Assembly (NCBI GenBank): GCA_021846165.1
Contig: JAJZCL010000003.1
Coordinates: 1-40,620, forward strand
Reading direction: 5' to 3'
From: Bacillota bacterium
GTDB taxonomy: Bacteria > Bacillota > Bacilli > Alicyclobacillales > SLC66
Length of the DNA: 40,620 bases
Under the pieces are notes generated by a model. The model saw only the letters and a program-made list of their open reading frames with translations. It had not been told where the DNA came from and did not search any database. Both the position numbers and the translations under genes were made by a program. Each line of letters begins with the position of its first letter. The stretch's first letter is position 1. Shown here piece after piece: positions 33,691-40,620 of the stretch.

Positions 33691-34602
33691 TTATAAATAC
33701 GGATTGATGTGAACCAACACTTCTTGTACGCGAGGAAATTTTTGCATCATGGAGTGCTTAACCGCACGCGCAATTTCGTGACCAGCCAACACGGTGAGTT
33801 CTGGATCGACGCTGATGCGCACATCGACCACCAGGTAGGTGCCGTGAGAACGGGCACGCACGCTATCGACGCGGCGAACGCCATGAATGTCGTAGATCAT
33901 TGTTTCCATTTCCGAAGTTTCTTCTGACGTCAACACTTGCTCCAGCAGGGACGTGTAGGACTCCACCGCCATTTTGTATCCCATGTGCGCAATCAGGATC
34001 GACACGACCAGTGCGGCAAGCGGGTCGGCGTAAAACAAAATTCGCACCTGCCACCACGCGCCTAAGAGCGCGATCCCGATGCCGACCGCCGCGGCGAGGG
34101 ATGCGTACACGTCCGACCTGTGATCTTTCGCGCCCGCAATCAGTGCCGGAGAGTTGATTCTTTTGCCGATGCGAATTTGGTAACGATACACCACCTCTTT
34201 GCTGATGACGGCAAAAACGGCAGTCGCAAGCGCCCACACATCCGGTTCCGGAGGAGGCAGGAAAAACTGCCGCACGGCGGAAGACGCGACTTCGAACGCA
34301 GCCAAAATCAACAAAACGGCCACCAGACTGGCGGCCACAATTTCCGCCTTTCCGTGACCGTATGGGTGATCCTTGTCGGCTGGGCGTCGTGCGACGCGCA
34401 TGCCGACAAGCACTGCGAACGAGCCAAACACATCGGCGCCGCTGTGAACCGCATCAGCAATCAACGCCTGACTGTGAACCAACAGTCCCACTGTGCCTTT
34501 CAAAACGGTCAAAAAAATGTTGAAATAAAGACTAAATCCCGCCATTTTCCCGGATTCGTTCCGAGGTTCTCGCCGCCCAACGACGTCTTTCCTGCTGTTC
34601 AT
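33691..34602 (-). CDS. Cation diffusion facilitator (CDF) transporter
   Basis: This is a metal-ion/proton antiporter of the CDF family, probably exporting Zn2+, Mn2+, Fe2+ or Co2+. The 303-residue protein has six hydrophobic segments, metal-site motifs DAVHSGADV in the second and DHRSDVYAS in the fifth (with the typical HPYGHGKAE between), and a C-terminal cytoplasmic domain ending VLVHINPYL. The ATG at 34602 lies one base after the secF stop with GGTGG seven bases before it; an in-frame extension to 34707 would overlap secF and looks artificial. It is followed by apt. Confidence 0.93.
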   Translation of the reverse strand: MNSRKDVVGRREPRNESGKMAGFSLYFNIFLTVLKGTVGLLVHSQALIADAVHSGADVFGSFAVLVGMRVARRPADKDHPYGHGKAEIVAASLVAVLLILAAFEVASSAVRQFFLPPPEPDVWALATAVFAVISKEVVYRYQIRIGKRINSPALIAGAKDHRSDVYASLAAAVGIGIALLGAWWQVRILFYADPLAALVVSILIAHMGYKMAVESYTSLLEQVLTSEETSEMETMIYDIHGVRRVDSVRARSHGTYLVVDVRISVDPELTVLAGHEIARAVKHSMMQKFPRVQEVLVHINPYL

Positions 34603-34603
34603 T

Positions 34604-35512
34604 TTATGCCACCGCGCGCTTTTTCTTACTTTTACCGAATGATCGGCTACGCCACACCACCCACAACGGGCTGGCGATAAAGATCGACGAATACGCACCG
34701 CTGACAAGACCGATCAAAAGCGCAAACGTAAAGTTATGGATCGAGCTGCCGCCAAACAAGAATAAGGTGATGGCCGCAAACAGCACGGTCAACACCGTGT
34801 TAATGGAGCGTGTCATCGTCTGCCAGAGCGAATGATCCACAAGTTCTTCCAACTCTCGCAGCGTTTTGACCTTCGCCGCCTTCATGTTTTCGCGGATGCG
34901 GTCAAAAATGACGATGGTGTCGTTGATCGAGTACCCGACAATCGTCAACACCGCCGCAATAAACGGCAAGTCAACCTGTATCCGCAACAGCGCAAAAAAG
35001 GAAATCACGATAAACGCATCGTGCAACAGCGCGACAATCCCCGACACAGCAAAACGGTACTCGAAGCGGATCGCCACATAGACGACAATGCCAAGCGAGG
35101 CCAGTGCCACCGCCCAGATGGCGGTTTGCGATTGTTCCTTAGCGATCATCGGGTCGACCGAAGAAAACTCTGCCGGCACCAGCGCTTTCGGAAATTCCTT
35201 GTGCAGCGCCGTGTTAATCGCCGCTTCCTGAGTGGCGGTCAGCGTCGTCCCGAGCCGCACCACCGCCGTTTGACCGTTTGTACCGGCGCTCGTCACCGCA
35301 CCCGTCGGAACACTTAGCCCCACCGTGGAAAACGCCTGCTGCACCTGGGCGCTCCGGAATGACTGGTTAAGCTGAACCTGAATCTGTGCGCCCGCCTTAA
35401 AATCCGTGCCAAGGTTCAGACCAAAAATCAGCATGACAATGATTCCGGCCAACGTAATCGACCCCGACAACAGGAAAAACCACTTTCTTCTTGTGACAAT
35501 CGCAAATCTCAC
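34604..35512 (-). CDS. secF: Protein translocase subunit SecF
   Basis: SecF with SecD uses proton-motive force to drive the late stage of Sec export. The 302-residue protein begins RFAIVTRRKWFFLLSGSIT, then the GLNLGTDFKAGAQIQV motif, and has the six-segment SecF layout with GYSINDTIVIFDRIRENM. The GTG at 35512 overlaps the secD stop (GTGA) and has AAGGTGG nine bases upstream; a GTG at 35551 would overlap secD further. secD and secF are separate genes here, whereas Bacillus subtilis has a fused secDF. Confidence 0.96.
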   Translation of the reverse strand: MRFAIVTRRKWFFLLSGSITLAGIIVMLIFGLNLGTDFKAGAQIQVQLNQSFRSAQVQQAFSTVGLSVPTGAVTSAGTNGQTAVVRLGTTLTATQEAAINTALHKEFPKALVPAEFSSVDPMIAKEQSQTAIWAVALASLGIVVYVAIRFEYRFAVSGIVALLHDAFIVISFFALLRIQVDLPFIAAVLTIVGYSINDTIVIFDRIRENMKAAKVKTLRELEELVDHSLWQTMTRSINTVLTVLFAAITLFLFGGSSIHNFTFALLIGLVSGAYSSIFIASPLWVVWRSRSFGKSKKKRAVA

Positions 35513-36738
35513 TTGCTTGCGGCCACCTTTCTCTTCGCGCCGTACAGCCACGAGTTTTTCACCAGATTGGCGCGCGTCAAAAGCTGCAACAGTGTACGGC
35601 TCAGGAACACCGCCGTCATCAGACTAACGAGAATGCTCGTGATGAGCGCCACGCCGAATCCGCGTACATCGCCCGTTCCATACCAGTACATCACGATCCC
35701 CGCGATCAGCGTCGTGACGTTGGCATCAAGGATGGTGCGCAGCGCCTTGCGTTGCCCCGACACCACCGATGACTGCAAAGACTTGCCGTTCCGGAGTTCA
35801 TCCTTAATGCGCTCGTACGTGATGATGTTGGCGTCGACCGCCATGCCGATGCCCAGCACAAGCGCCGCAAGGCCGGTCAGCGTCAGTGTCACCTGCAAAC
35901 CCGCGAAAACAGCGATGACCAGATAAATGTAAGCGCAAAGCGAGAGTACCGCGACCACTCCTGGCAACCGGTAAATCAGGATCATAAACACGAAAATCAG
36001 GATCACAGCGACCAGCGCCGCAATCAGCGTCGCGTGCAGGGCAGCTTGTCCCAACGACGGCCCCACGGTCATCGACGACAGTTCGTGCAGCGGCAAAGGC
36101 AGTGCGCCAGCGTTCAACAGCTTGGCCAAATTCACCGCCTCCTGAACGGACGGACTGCCTTGAATGACCGCATTCCCCCCTGAAATCACCGATTGGATCG
36201 TTGGATCGTCGATCATCTTGTTGTTAAGCCAGATTGAAACCCTCTGATGCAAGTACTTCTGCGTGATCGCCTCAAACTTCGCCGCATCCTTAAAGGTGAT
36301 CGCGACATCCGGCGCTCCTGTCGTCGGATCTGCCTCGTAATGGGCGTTGTCCTTGACGTCCTTGCCCGTCATCAGCACCTGACCTGTCGGCGACTTGAAC
36401 GCGAGGTTGGCCTCCTGCGACAAAAACTGCCGCGCCTGCAATTGATTGAACTTGCCCGCTAAGTCCACGCGCACGCGGTTGCCGTTCTCCACCTGGATCT
36501 GCGGCTCCGAAACCCCGAGTACGTTAATGCGATTGCTAAGCGCCGCCACCGTGGCCGTAATGTCACTCGTCGTCACCGTTTGCCCGTTGCTGCCAATCTG
36601 GTACAGGACGTCAATCCCGCCTTGCAGGTCAAGCCCCAAAGGGATCCTGGTATACAACATTTTGCTTGTCGAAAAAATAATGCCGAAAATCAACACGACC
36701 AACACAAAAAAAGTCGTGAGGCGTCCCCACTTGATCAT
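35509..36738 (-). CDS. secD: Protein translocase subunit SecD
   Basis: SecD is the partner of SecF. The 409-residue protein has a first membrane segment (LTTFFVLVVLIFGIIF), GLDLQGGIDVLYQI, a long extracytoplasmic domain and a C-terminal membrane block with GLAALVLGIGMAVDANIITYERIKDELR. The length is near that of short Gram-positive SecD rather than the 600-residue proteobacterial form. The ATG at 36738 follows a perfect AGGAGG; an in-frame start at 36756 has none. A possible promoter lies between it and the comN-like gene. Confidence 0.96.
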   Translation of the reverse strand: MIKWGRLTTFFVLVVLIFGIIFSTSKMLYTRIPLGLDLQGGIDVLYQIGSNGQTVTTSDITATVAALSNRINVLGVSEPQIQVENGNRVRVDLAGKFNQLQARQFLSQEANLAFKSPTGQVLMTGKDVKDNAHYEADPTTGAPDVAITFKDAAKFEAITQKYLHQRVSIWLNNKMIDDPTIQSVISGGNAVIQGSPSVQEAVNLAKLLNAGALPLPLHELSSMTVGPSLGQAALHATLIAALVAVILIFVFMILIYRLPGVVAVLSLCAYIYLVIAVFAGLQVTLTLTGLAALVLGIGMAVDANIITYERIKDELRNGKSLQSSVVSGQRKALRTILDANVTTLIAGIVMYWYGTGDVRGFGVALITSILVSLMTAVFLSRTLLQLLTRANLVKNSWLYGAKRKVAASK

Positions 36739-36772
36739 GGCGTACCTCCTAGACATTCTTCACAACATGACT

Positions 36773-36801
36773 ACGATACAATCTTTTGGGGTAGGTTGCA
36801 A
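36773..36801 (-). promoter_or_regulatory. Putative promoter of secDF
   Basis: On the minus strand TTGCAA (36796-36801) and TATCGT (36773-36778) are exactly 17 bases apart, 35 bases before the secD start. Confidence 0.5.
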
Positions 36802-36813
36802 TGTCGTTTGATT

Positions 36814-37611
36814 TTAATTTATATCGTTCAGCAAATCCTCCAGCGACTCGGACACGCCGCGGGATGCCGCTTTCTGCAAGTCGTAGTTTTTGATCGCCTG
36901 CACTTGCAACGCCAAAATCGCGCCCACCAACTCGTGCAAACGGCGCGGACGGTTCTTCTTCAGTTGCTGAAAATACTTCCATATATCTATAGGTCTGATG
37001 TTTTCGTAGCCCAGAAAAGCGAATTCGCGCGACTTGTCTTGTAACAGTTCAAACATATCCAGATCCGGTTCGCCTTCCAGCAAGTTAGGCACCTCGACGA
37101 CCTCCACCAACACGCCTTCCTCAACAGTCGACGCACTTGCTAACGCTGCCAGATCGCGTGCTTTTTGCGCCAGTGGATGCTCAAGGCGCAGTGGCTCGAC
37201 GCTCGCGACTGGAATGGAGTCAAACTTCAGGACGAAAGGTTCTTCCTCATTTTGCGCCGCCGTCGTCAGCCACAAGTCGCCGTCGTCAATCGCCTCGTCG
37301 CCCAAAACGACCTCGTCAACCAAAGCGACCTCGTCGCCCAAAACGACCTCGCCAACCAAAGCGACCTCGTCGCCCAGAGCAGGTTTCGCAACGACCATCG
37401 ACGCCGTCCCGTCCGCCTGCGCGAGTGTCCCCGCTTCCCGCCTTTGAAACACCACGCGCTTCGCCCCCGCGGTCTGATTCACCGCACCTTCTGATTGCGC
37501 ACTGTCCTGCCGCGTGTCAACGTTCCGTCGCCCGCCGAACACCTTGACCACACCGCGCACTGGTGCGCCTTCAGAAAAATTGGCGCCGTCCCGCTCCACC
37601 ATCTTCGCCAC
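36814..37611 (-). CDS. ComN-like post-transcriptional regulator domain with long repeat-bearing N-terminus
   Basis: The last ~85 residues (KSREFAFLGYENIRPIDIW, then KKNRPRRLHELVGAILAL) resemble the short family of Bacillus ComN, a ~98-residue protein near secDF and spoVB in Bacillus that affects comE mRNA. Position between secD and spoVB supports this. The 265-residue protein, however, has an N-terminal extension of about 170 residues: a basic start, then an acidic valine-rich repeat (GDEVALVGEVVL, GDEVALVDEVVL) from a DNA minisatellite, then a segment rich in acidic and Leu/Ala residues. The start is GTG at 37611 after AGGAAGTGA, with ATG at 37602 as alternative. The role of the extension is unknown. 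Confidence 0.6.
   Translation of the reverse strand: MAKMVERDGANFSEGAPVRGVVKVFGGRRNVDTRQDSAQSEGAVNQTAGAKRVVFQRREAGTLAQADGTASMVVAKPALGDEVALVGEVVLGDEVALVDEVVLGDEAIDDGDLWLTTAAQNEEEPFVLKFDSIPVASVEPLRLEHPLAQKARDLAALASASTVEEGVLVEVVEVPNLLEGEPDLDMFELLQDKSREFAFLGYENIRPIDIWKYFQQLKKNRPRRLHELVGAILALQVQAIKNYDLQKAASRGVSESLEDLLNDIN
37293..37376 (-). repeat. 36-bp minisatellite (two full copies and a part) inside the ComN-like gene
   Basis: Copies begin at 37293, 37329 and, in part, 37365. The two full copies differ by one base. Each 36-bp unit is itself two related 18-bp halves, giving 12-residue acidic/valine repeats in the protein. The repeat keeps the frame, so copy number could vary without breaking the gene. 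Confidence 0.9.
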
Positions 37612-37648
37612 TCACTTCCTTGTCTGTCTATTTTCCCACCAAACGAGA

Positions 37649-37666
37649 GCTTCCTCAAGCGGAAGC
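37649..37666. promoter_or_regulatory. Inverted repeat between comN-like gene and spoVB
   Basis: GCTTCC and GGAAGC flank a six-base centre, midway between the two divergent genes. A perfect TTGACA (37676-37681) lies just after it in the spoVB direction, but no convincing -10 follows. It may be an operator. Confidence 0.35.
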
Positions 37667-37735
37667 CGGACTAACTTGACAAGCTTTTTCATAGACTCCA
37701 GTGATGTCGATTCTGCAAACGAGGTGCTTGCCCCC

Positions 37736-39325
37736 ATGATCCGTCAGTCATTCGCGAAAGGCGCCAGCGTACTGATCGCGGCGAGTCTAGTCACGCGCGT
37801 GCTGGGTTTTGTGTATCGCATCTTTCTCACTCGCCTGATCGGAGCAGAAGGAATCGGACTGTTTCAAATGGTGTTCCCACTTTTGACGCTCGCGCTCACC
37901 CTCGTTACCGCCGGCATGGGTGTCGCCGTGGCGAAAATCATCGCGGAAATCCAGATCGTCGGCGACCGCAGGCGCCTCTCGCAAGTGATGACCCTTGCCA
38001 CAACGATCACGCTCGGACTCGCGCTCGTCGGAACGGGCCTGCTGTTCGCATTCGGTCACGCCCTGGCGATCCGGATCTTTCCCGATCCACGCGCCTACAT
38101 CCCCTTTATCACGCTCATCCCAGTGCTGACCGTGATCGCCCTGTCATCGGTGCTGCGCGGCTACTTTCAAGGGTTGCAACAGATGTCGACGCCGTCCGTC
38201 GCTTCCATTATCGAAACTGCCGTTCGCATTGCGGCGGTCTGGGCCATAGCCACACTCTCGTTGCAAAAAGGCCTCGCCTATGCGGCAGCCGGCGTGTCTG
38301 CCGGCATGATCATCGGCGAACTGTCGGGACTCGTGTATATGTATGCAGTATATCGCAAAAAAGGCGGCATTCGCACCTTGCCGTTGCCGACCTTTACCGG
38401 GCGCACCGAGTCGTGGCGAGGCAGTTTGCGAGCACTCCTGCAACTCGCCATACCCGTCACCCTTAGCCGCTTGCTCGGTTCACTCGCGTTCGCGATCGAA
38501 CCGATCCTCGTCACACGCTCCCTGCACAGCATGGGCTATGCGGCACCGCTCGCCACGCAGATGTACGGCGAGTACAGCGGCATGGCGGTGCCATTGCTGC
38601 TGTTCCCCACCGTCATCACCTACTCGCTTGCGGTGCAACTCGTGCCCGCCGTGTCCGAGGCGCTGGCCGCCAAAAACAGACGACTTGTCGAAAGAAGGTT
38701 ATACCAGTCCTTTCGCGCCACCGCCATCGTCGGATTGCCGTCGTCGCTCGTGCTGACGCTGCTTGCGACGCCGCTTTGTTTCGCCTTGTTCCACCACGCC
38801 CAAGTGGGGCGACTACTCGCGATCATGGCGCCAGCCGGCTTCCTGCTGTACTTGCAGGCGCCGCTCTCCGGCATCTTGCAAGGCATCAACCGCGCCGGCA
38901 TCGCGATGCGCAACTCTCTCATTGGCGCGGCTGTGAAACTAATCGCTATCTACCTGCTCATTACCCGCCCCGGCATGGGCGCCGAAGGCATCGCCTGGTC
39001 TGTCGCCATTTCCGTCGTCGTCACGACGTTTTTGCACATCGCCTCCGTCCATCGTCACGTTGGGTTCTACGTCGACGCGATCGATACCGCAAAACTCCTC
39101 GTCGCAACCTTAGTCACCGGCGTGTACCTTCACTTCGCATGGCTCCACTCCGCCTTCCTCAACAACTTAGGCCAACAACTCCTGCTCGTCATCAGCAGCG
39201 GTTTGACTCTTTACCTGCTCCTGCTGCTCACCATGCGCTCGCTCACCTCGCACTCGTTCCTCCGCATCCCCGTCGTCGGCAGACCGCTTGCAAGGTGGAT
39301 CAGGCTGATTCCGTTCGTCAGGTAA
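37736..39325 (+). CDS. spoVB: SpoVB-type polysaccharide flippase (MOP superfamily)
   Basis: The protein is an integral membrane lipid-linked oligosaccharide flippase related to SpoVB, needed for spore cortex, and to MurJ/YtgP-type lipid II flippases. It has 529 residues with about 14 hydrophobic segments; the opening SFAKGASVLIAASLVTRVLGFVYRIFLTRLIGAEGIGLFQM is typical. The position beside a comN-like gene and secDF, as in Bacillus, favours SpoVB over its paralogues. The ATG at 37736 has GAGGTG nine bases upstream; codons further upstream are antisense to the comN-like gene and are not expected to be translated. Confidence 0.88.
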   Translation: MIRQSFAKGASVLIAASLVTRVLGFVYRIFLTRLIGAEGIGLFQMVFPLLTLALTLVTAGMGVAVAKIIAEIQIVGDRRRLSQVMTLATTITLGLALVGTGLLFAFGHALAIRIFPDPRAYIPFITLIPVLTVIALSSVLRGYFQGLQQMSTPSVASIIETAVRIAAVWAIATLSLQKGLAYAAAGVSAGMIIGELSGLVYMYAVYRKKGGIRTLPLPTFTGRTESWRGSLRALLQLAIPVTLSRLLGSLAFAIEPILVTRSLHSMGYAAPLATQMYGEYSGMAVPLLLFPTVITYSLAVQLVPAVSEALAAKNRRLVERRLYQSFRATAIVGLPSSLVLTLLATPLCFALFHHAQVGRLLAIMAPAGFLLYLQAPLSGILQGINRAGIAMRNSLIGAAVKLIAIYLLITRPGMGAEGIAWSVAISVVVTTFLHIASVHRHVGFYVDAIDTAKLLVATLVTGVYLHFAWLHSAFLNNLGQQLLLVISSGLTLYLLLLLTMRSLTSHSFLRIPVVGRPLARWIRLIPFVR

Positions 39326-39331
39326 GAGAAC

Positions 39332-40039
39332 TCACAAGGTCGGGTTGTCCATCCGATCTTGACTCTTGTTGTCAAGTCGATCCACATGCAGAGTTTTGCC
39401 GTCCCAACCCGCGTAAAACACCTCTTGCGGAGAATGGTAACCGAGCATGGTCAACTGCTCCAGCAACCAGCGCGGGGACTTCTGGATGGCGGTCAGCTTG
39501 TCATAATCGATCTGCCCGTCTACAATAAGCGAAGTCGCCATTTCGAGCGGGCTTGTCACCACACTCAGGTCGCTTGGCGTGACGGGTTGTTTTTCTGCCT
39601 TCGGAAACACCGACAGCTTACCGGACGTTTCTAGAATGGCAAACTCCACGTCGGCGACACGACTGATGTTTTTTTCCCGCAATTGCATCAAAAGATCGTT
39701 CATACTATAGCGCGTGCGCTTCATTTCGCTGTCGTTGATCTTGCCTTTCGCAATCAGAACCGTCGCCTTGCCCTCAATTAAGTCGTGCATGCGGCGGCTT
39801 TTTAGCGACAAAAACGCCACACCGATTTGCAGCAACACGAGCATGACGATGACAAACGCCCCGTGCCAAATTGGCAGCTTCGTATCCTGCAGGGACACGG
39901 CGGAAATTTCCGCGATCATGATCGACACGACAAGATCAAAGATGGACAGTTTGCCGATTTCCCGCTTGCCCATGACGCGCAGCGCCACCAGCACGAAAAA
40001 GTATGTGAAAATCGTACGGGTCAACAACATCCAGAGCAT
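39332..40039 (-). CDS. YetF/DUF421-family membrane protein
   Basis: This protein has 235 residues, with three N-terminal membrane segments (RTIFTYFFVLVALRVMGKREIGKLSIFDLVVSIMIAEISAV region) and a cytoplasmic or extracytoplasmic C-terminal domain of about 150 residues that includes GKATVLIAKGKINDSEMKRTRYSMNDLLMQLREK. This is the YetF family, present in several copies in spore formers; function is poorly known, with reported roles near the spore. The ATG at 40039 has GAGGAAA close by; upstream in-frame codons to 40114 run through the trmB promoter region. It converges with spoVB (6 bp) and diverges from trmB. Confidence 0.9.
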   Translation of the reverse strand: MLWMLLTRTIFTYFFVLVALRVMGKREIGKLSIFDLVVSIMIAEISAVSLQDTKLPIWHGAFVIVMLVLLQIGVAFLSLKSRRMHDLIEGKATVLIAKGKINDSEMKRTRYSMNDLLMQLREKNISRVADVEFAILETSGKLSVFPKAEKQPVTPSDLSVVTSPLEMATSLIVDGQIDYDKLTAIQKSPRWLLEQLTMLGYHSPQEVFYAGWDGKTLHVDRLDNKSQDRMDNPTL

Positions 40040-40091
40040 TTTCCTCAACCCCCACTGCAAACGCTGACCCTTAGTATGAGGAGGAACCGCC

Positions 40092-40620
40092 ATGCGAATT
40101 CGCGGCAACGACAAAATCGCCGACTACCTCGAACAAGGTGCGGCCATTCTCCATCTGTCGCCGCAACCGATCCCCTTGGAACTTGCGGCGCAATTCACTG
40201 AGCGACGCCTAGAAATCGGGTGCGGCAAAGGCGCGTTTCTGGCGCAGATTTCCACTCTGCACCCTGATGTTCTGTTCGTCGGCATCGACAAATTCGTGCC
40301 GATTGTCGCACGCGCGGCGGCACAGGCGGCTAAAAGAGAGCTGATCAATGTTCGCATCTATAAAGCAGACATCTCAAGCGCACCTGAGTTTTTACCGGCA
40401 CGGTATTTTTCGGTCATATACCTTAATTTTTCCGATCCATGGCCAAAGCGCAGGCAGGAAAAACACCGCCTCACGCACCCGCGCTTGCTCGCGCTCTACG
40501 AGCGACTATTGACGCGGGGAGGCACGCTTGAGTTCAAGACCGACAACGCGGAGTTTTTCGCATGGAGTTTGAGATCTTTAGAAAAATCAGGCTGGCAAAT
40601 GCTCGAAGTGGACGAGAACG
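40092..40620 (+). CDS. trmB: tRNA (guanine-N7-)-methyltransferase TrmB (partial, 3' end beyond window)
   Basis: TrmB methylates G46 of tRNA using SAM. The 176 residues present contain the SAM-binding EIGCGKGAFL (41-50), the acidic GIDKF, and the signature NFSDPWPKRRQEKHRLTHP (112-130) plus EFKTDN (147-152), which are diagnostic of the family. The ATG at 40092 follows GAGGAGG with suitable spacing. The gene is cut by the window edge with an estimated 40 residues missing. It is divergent from the YetF-like gene with only 52 bp between the start codons. Confidence 0.97.
   Translation, partial: MRIRGNDKIADYLEQGAAILHLSPQPIPLELAAQFTERRLEIGCGKGAFLAQISTLHPDVLFVGIDKFVPIVARAAAQAAKRELINVRIYKADISSAPEFLPARYFSVIYLNFSDPWPKRRQEKHRLTHPRLLALYERLLTRGGTLEFKTDNAEFFAWSLRSLEKSGWQMLEVDEN

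Noticed and set aside
37514-37735. N-terminal extension of SpoVB
   Set aside because: The in-frame codons before 37736 are largely antisense to the comN-like gene, lack a ribosome site, and precede the conserved start of the family.

Overview
The window looks like chromosome of a spore-forming, motile, single-membrane Bacillota. By eye its G+C is a little above half. The sporulation-type flippase spoVB, the comN-like/secD/secF/apt/rel/dtd block, the Gram-positive-type hemE-hemH-hemY genes, ccdC and rocD all point to Bacilli. An Alicyclobacillaceae-like lineage is my best guess, but that is an inference and no 16S or tRNA gene is present to test it. I see no rRNA, tRNA, CRISPR, insertion sequence or prophage. 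The ends cut a chemotaxis receptor (left) and trmB (right).

Layout. (1) Positions 1-3.6 kb, minus strand: a class I cyclic-di-GMP riboswitch with a terminator leads into cheW, a short cheR-like gene, a metallo-beta-lactamase-fold hydrolase and a receptor carrying near-identical 273-bp poly-HAMP repeats. (2) 3.6-6.4 kb, minus: a second receptor followed 14 bp later by cytoplasmic-type asparaginase. (3) 6.6-14.2 kb: hemY, a LysM-NlpC/P60 wall hydrolase, an FAD-dependent oxidoreductase, a CPA-type antiporter, a CoA-binding protein, an endonuclease III-like glycosylase and rmuC; several of these converge with overlapping 3' ends. (4) 14.3-20.2 kb, plus: dedA, a fused double permease and an ATPase with a C-terminal regulatory domain, ornithine aminotransferase rocD, and a glycosyltransferase-only penicillin-binding-type protein. 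(5) 20.4-23.5 kb, plus: a predicted 29-residue membrane peptide, then cheA (with two P2-like modules) and cheW. (6) 23.5-29.1 kb: hemEH, ccdC, an NhaC-type antiporter, and a nudix plus hydroxyacid dehydrogenase pair. (7) 29.6-37.6 kb, minus: the block comN-like, secD, secF, CDF transporter, apt, rel, dtd, metallohydrolase; recJ, often present here in Bacilli, is absent. (8) 37.7-40.6 kb: spoVB, a YetF-like membrane protein, trmB (partial).

Working together. Chemotaxis is the main theme: two receptors, two CheW, one CheA and one CheR-like protein sit in three transcription units, and one unit is under a c-di-GMP riboswitch, tying receptor and adaptor supply to the motile/sessile second messenger. 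Haem genes are split: hemEH as an overlapping pair, hemY about 16 kb away. The rel/apt/dtd/sec block is ordinary housekeeping. The parts most worth a second look are the riboswitch-controlled receptor operon with its recently duplicated HAMP array, the 29-residue peptide before cheA, the duplicated CheA P2 region and the repeat-bearing ComN-like protein.
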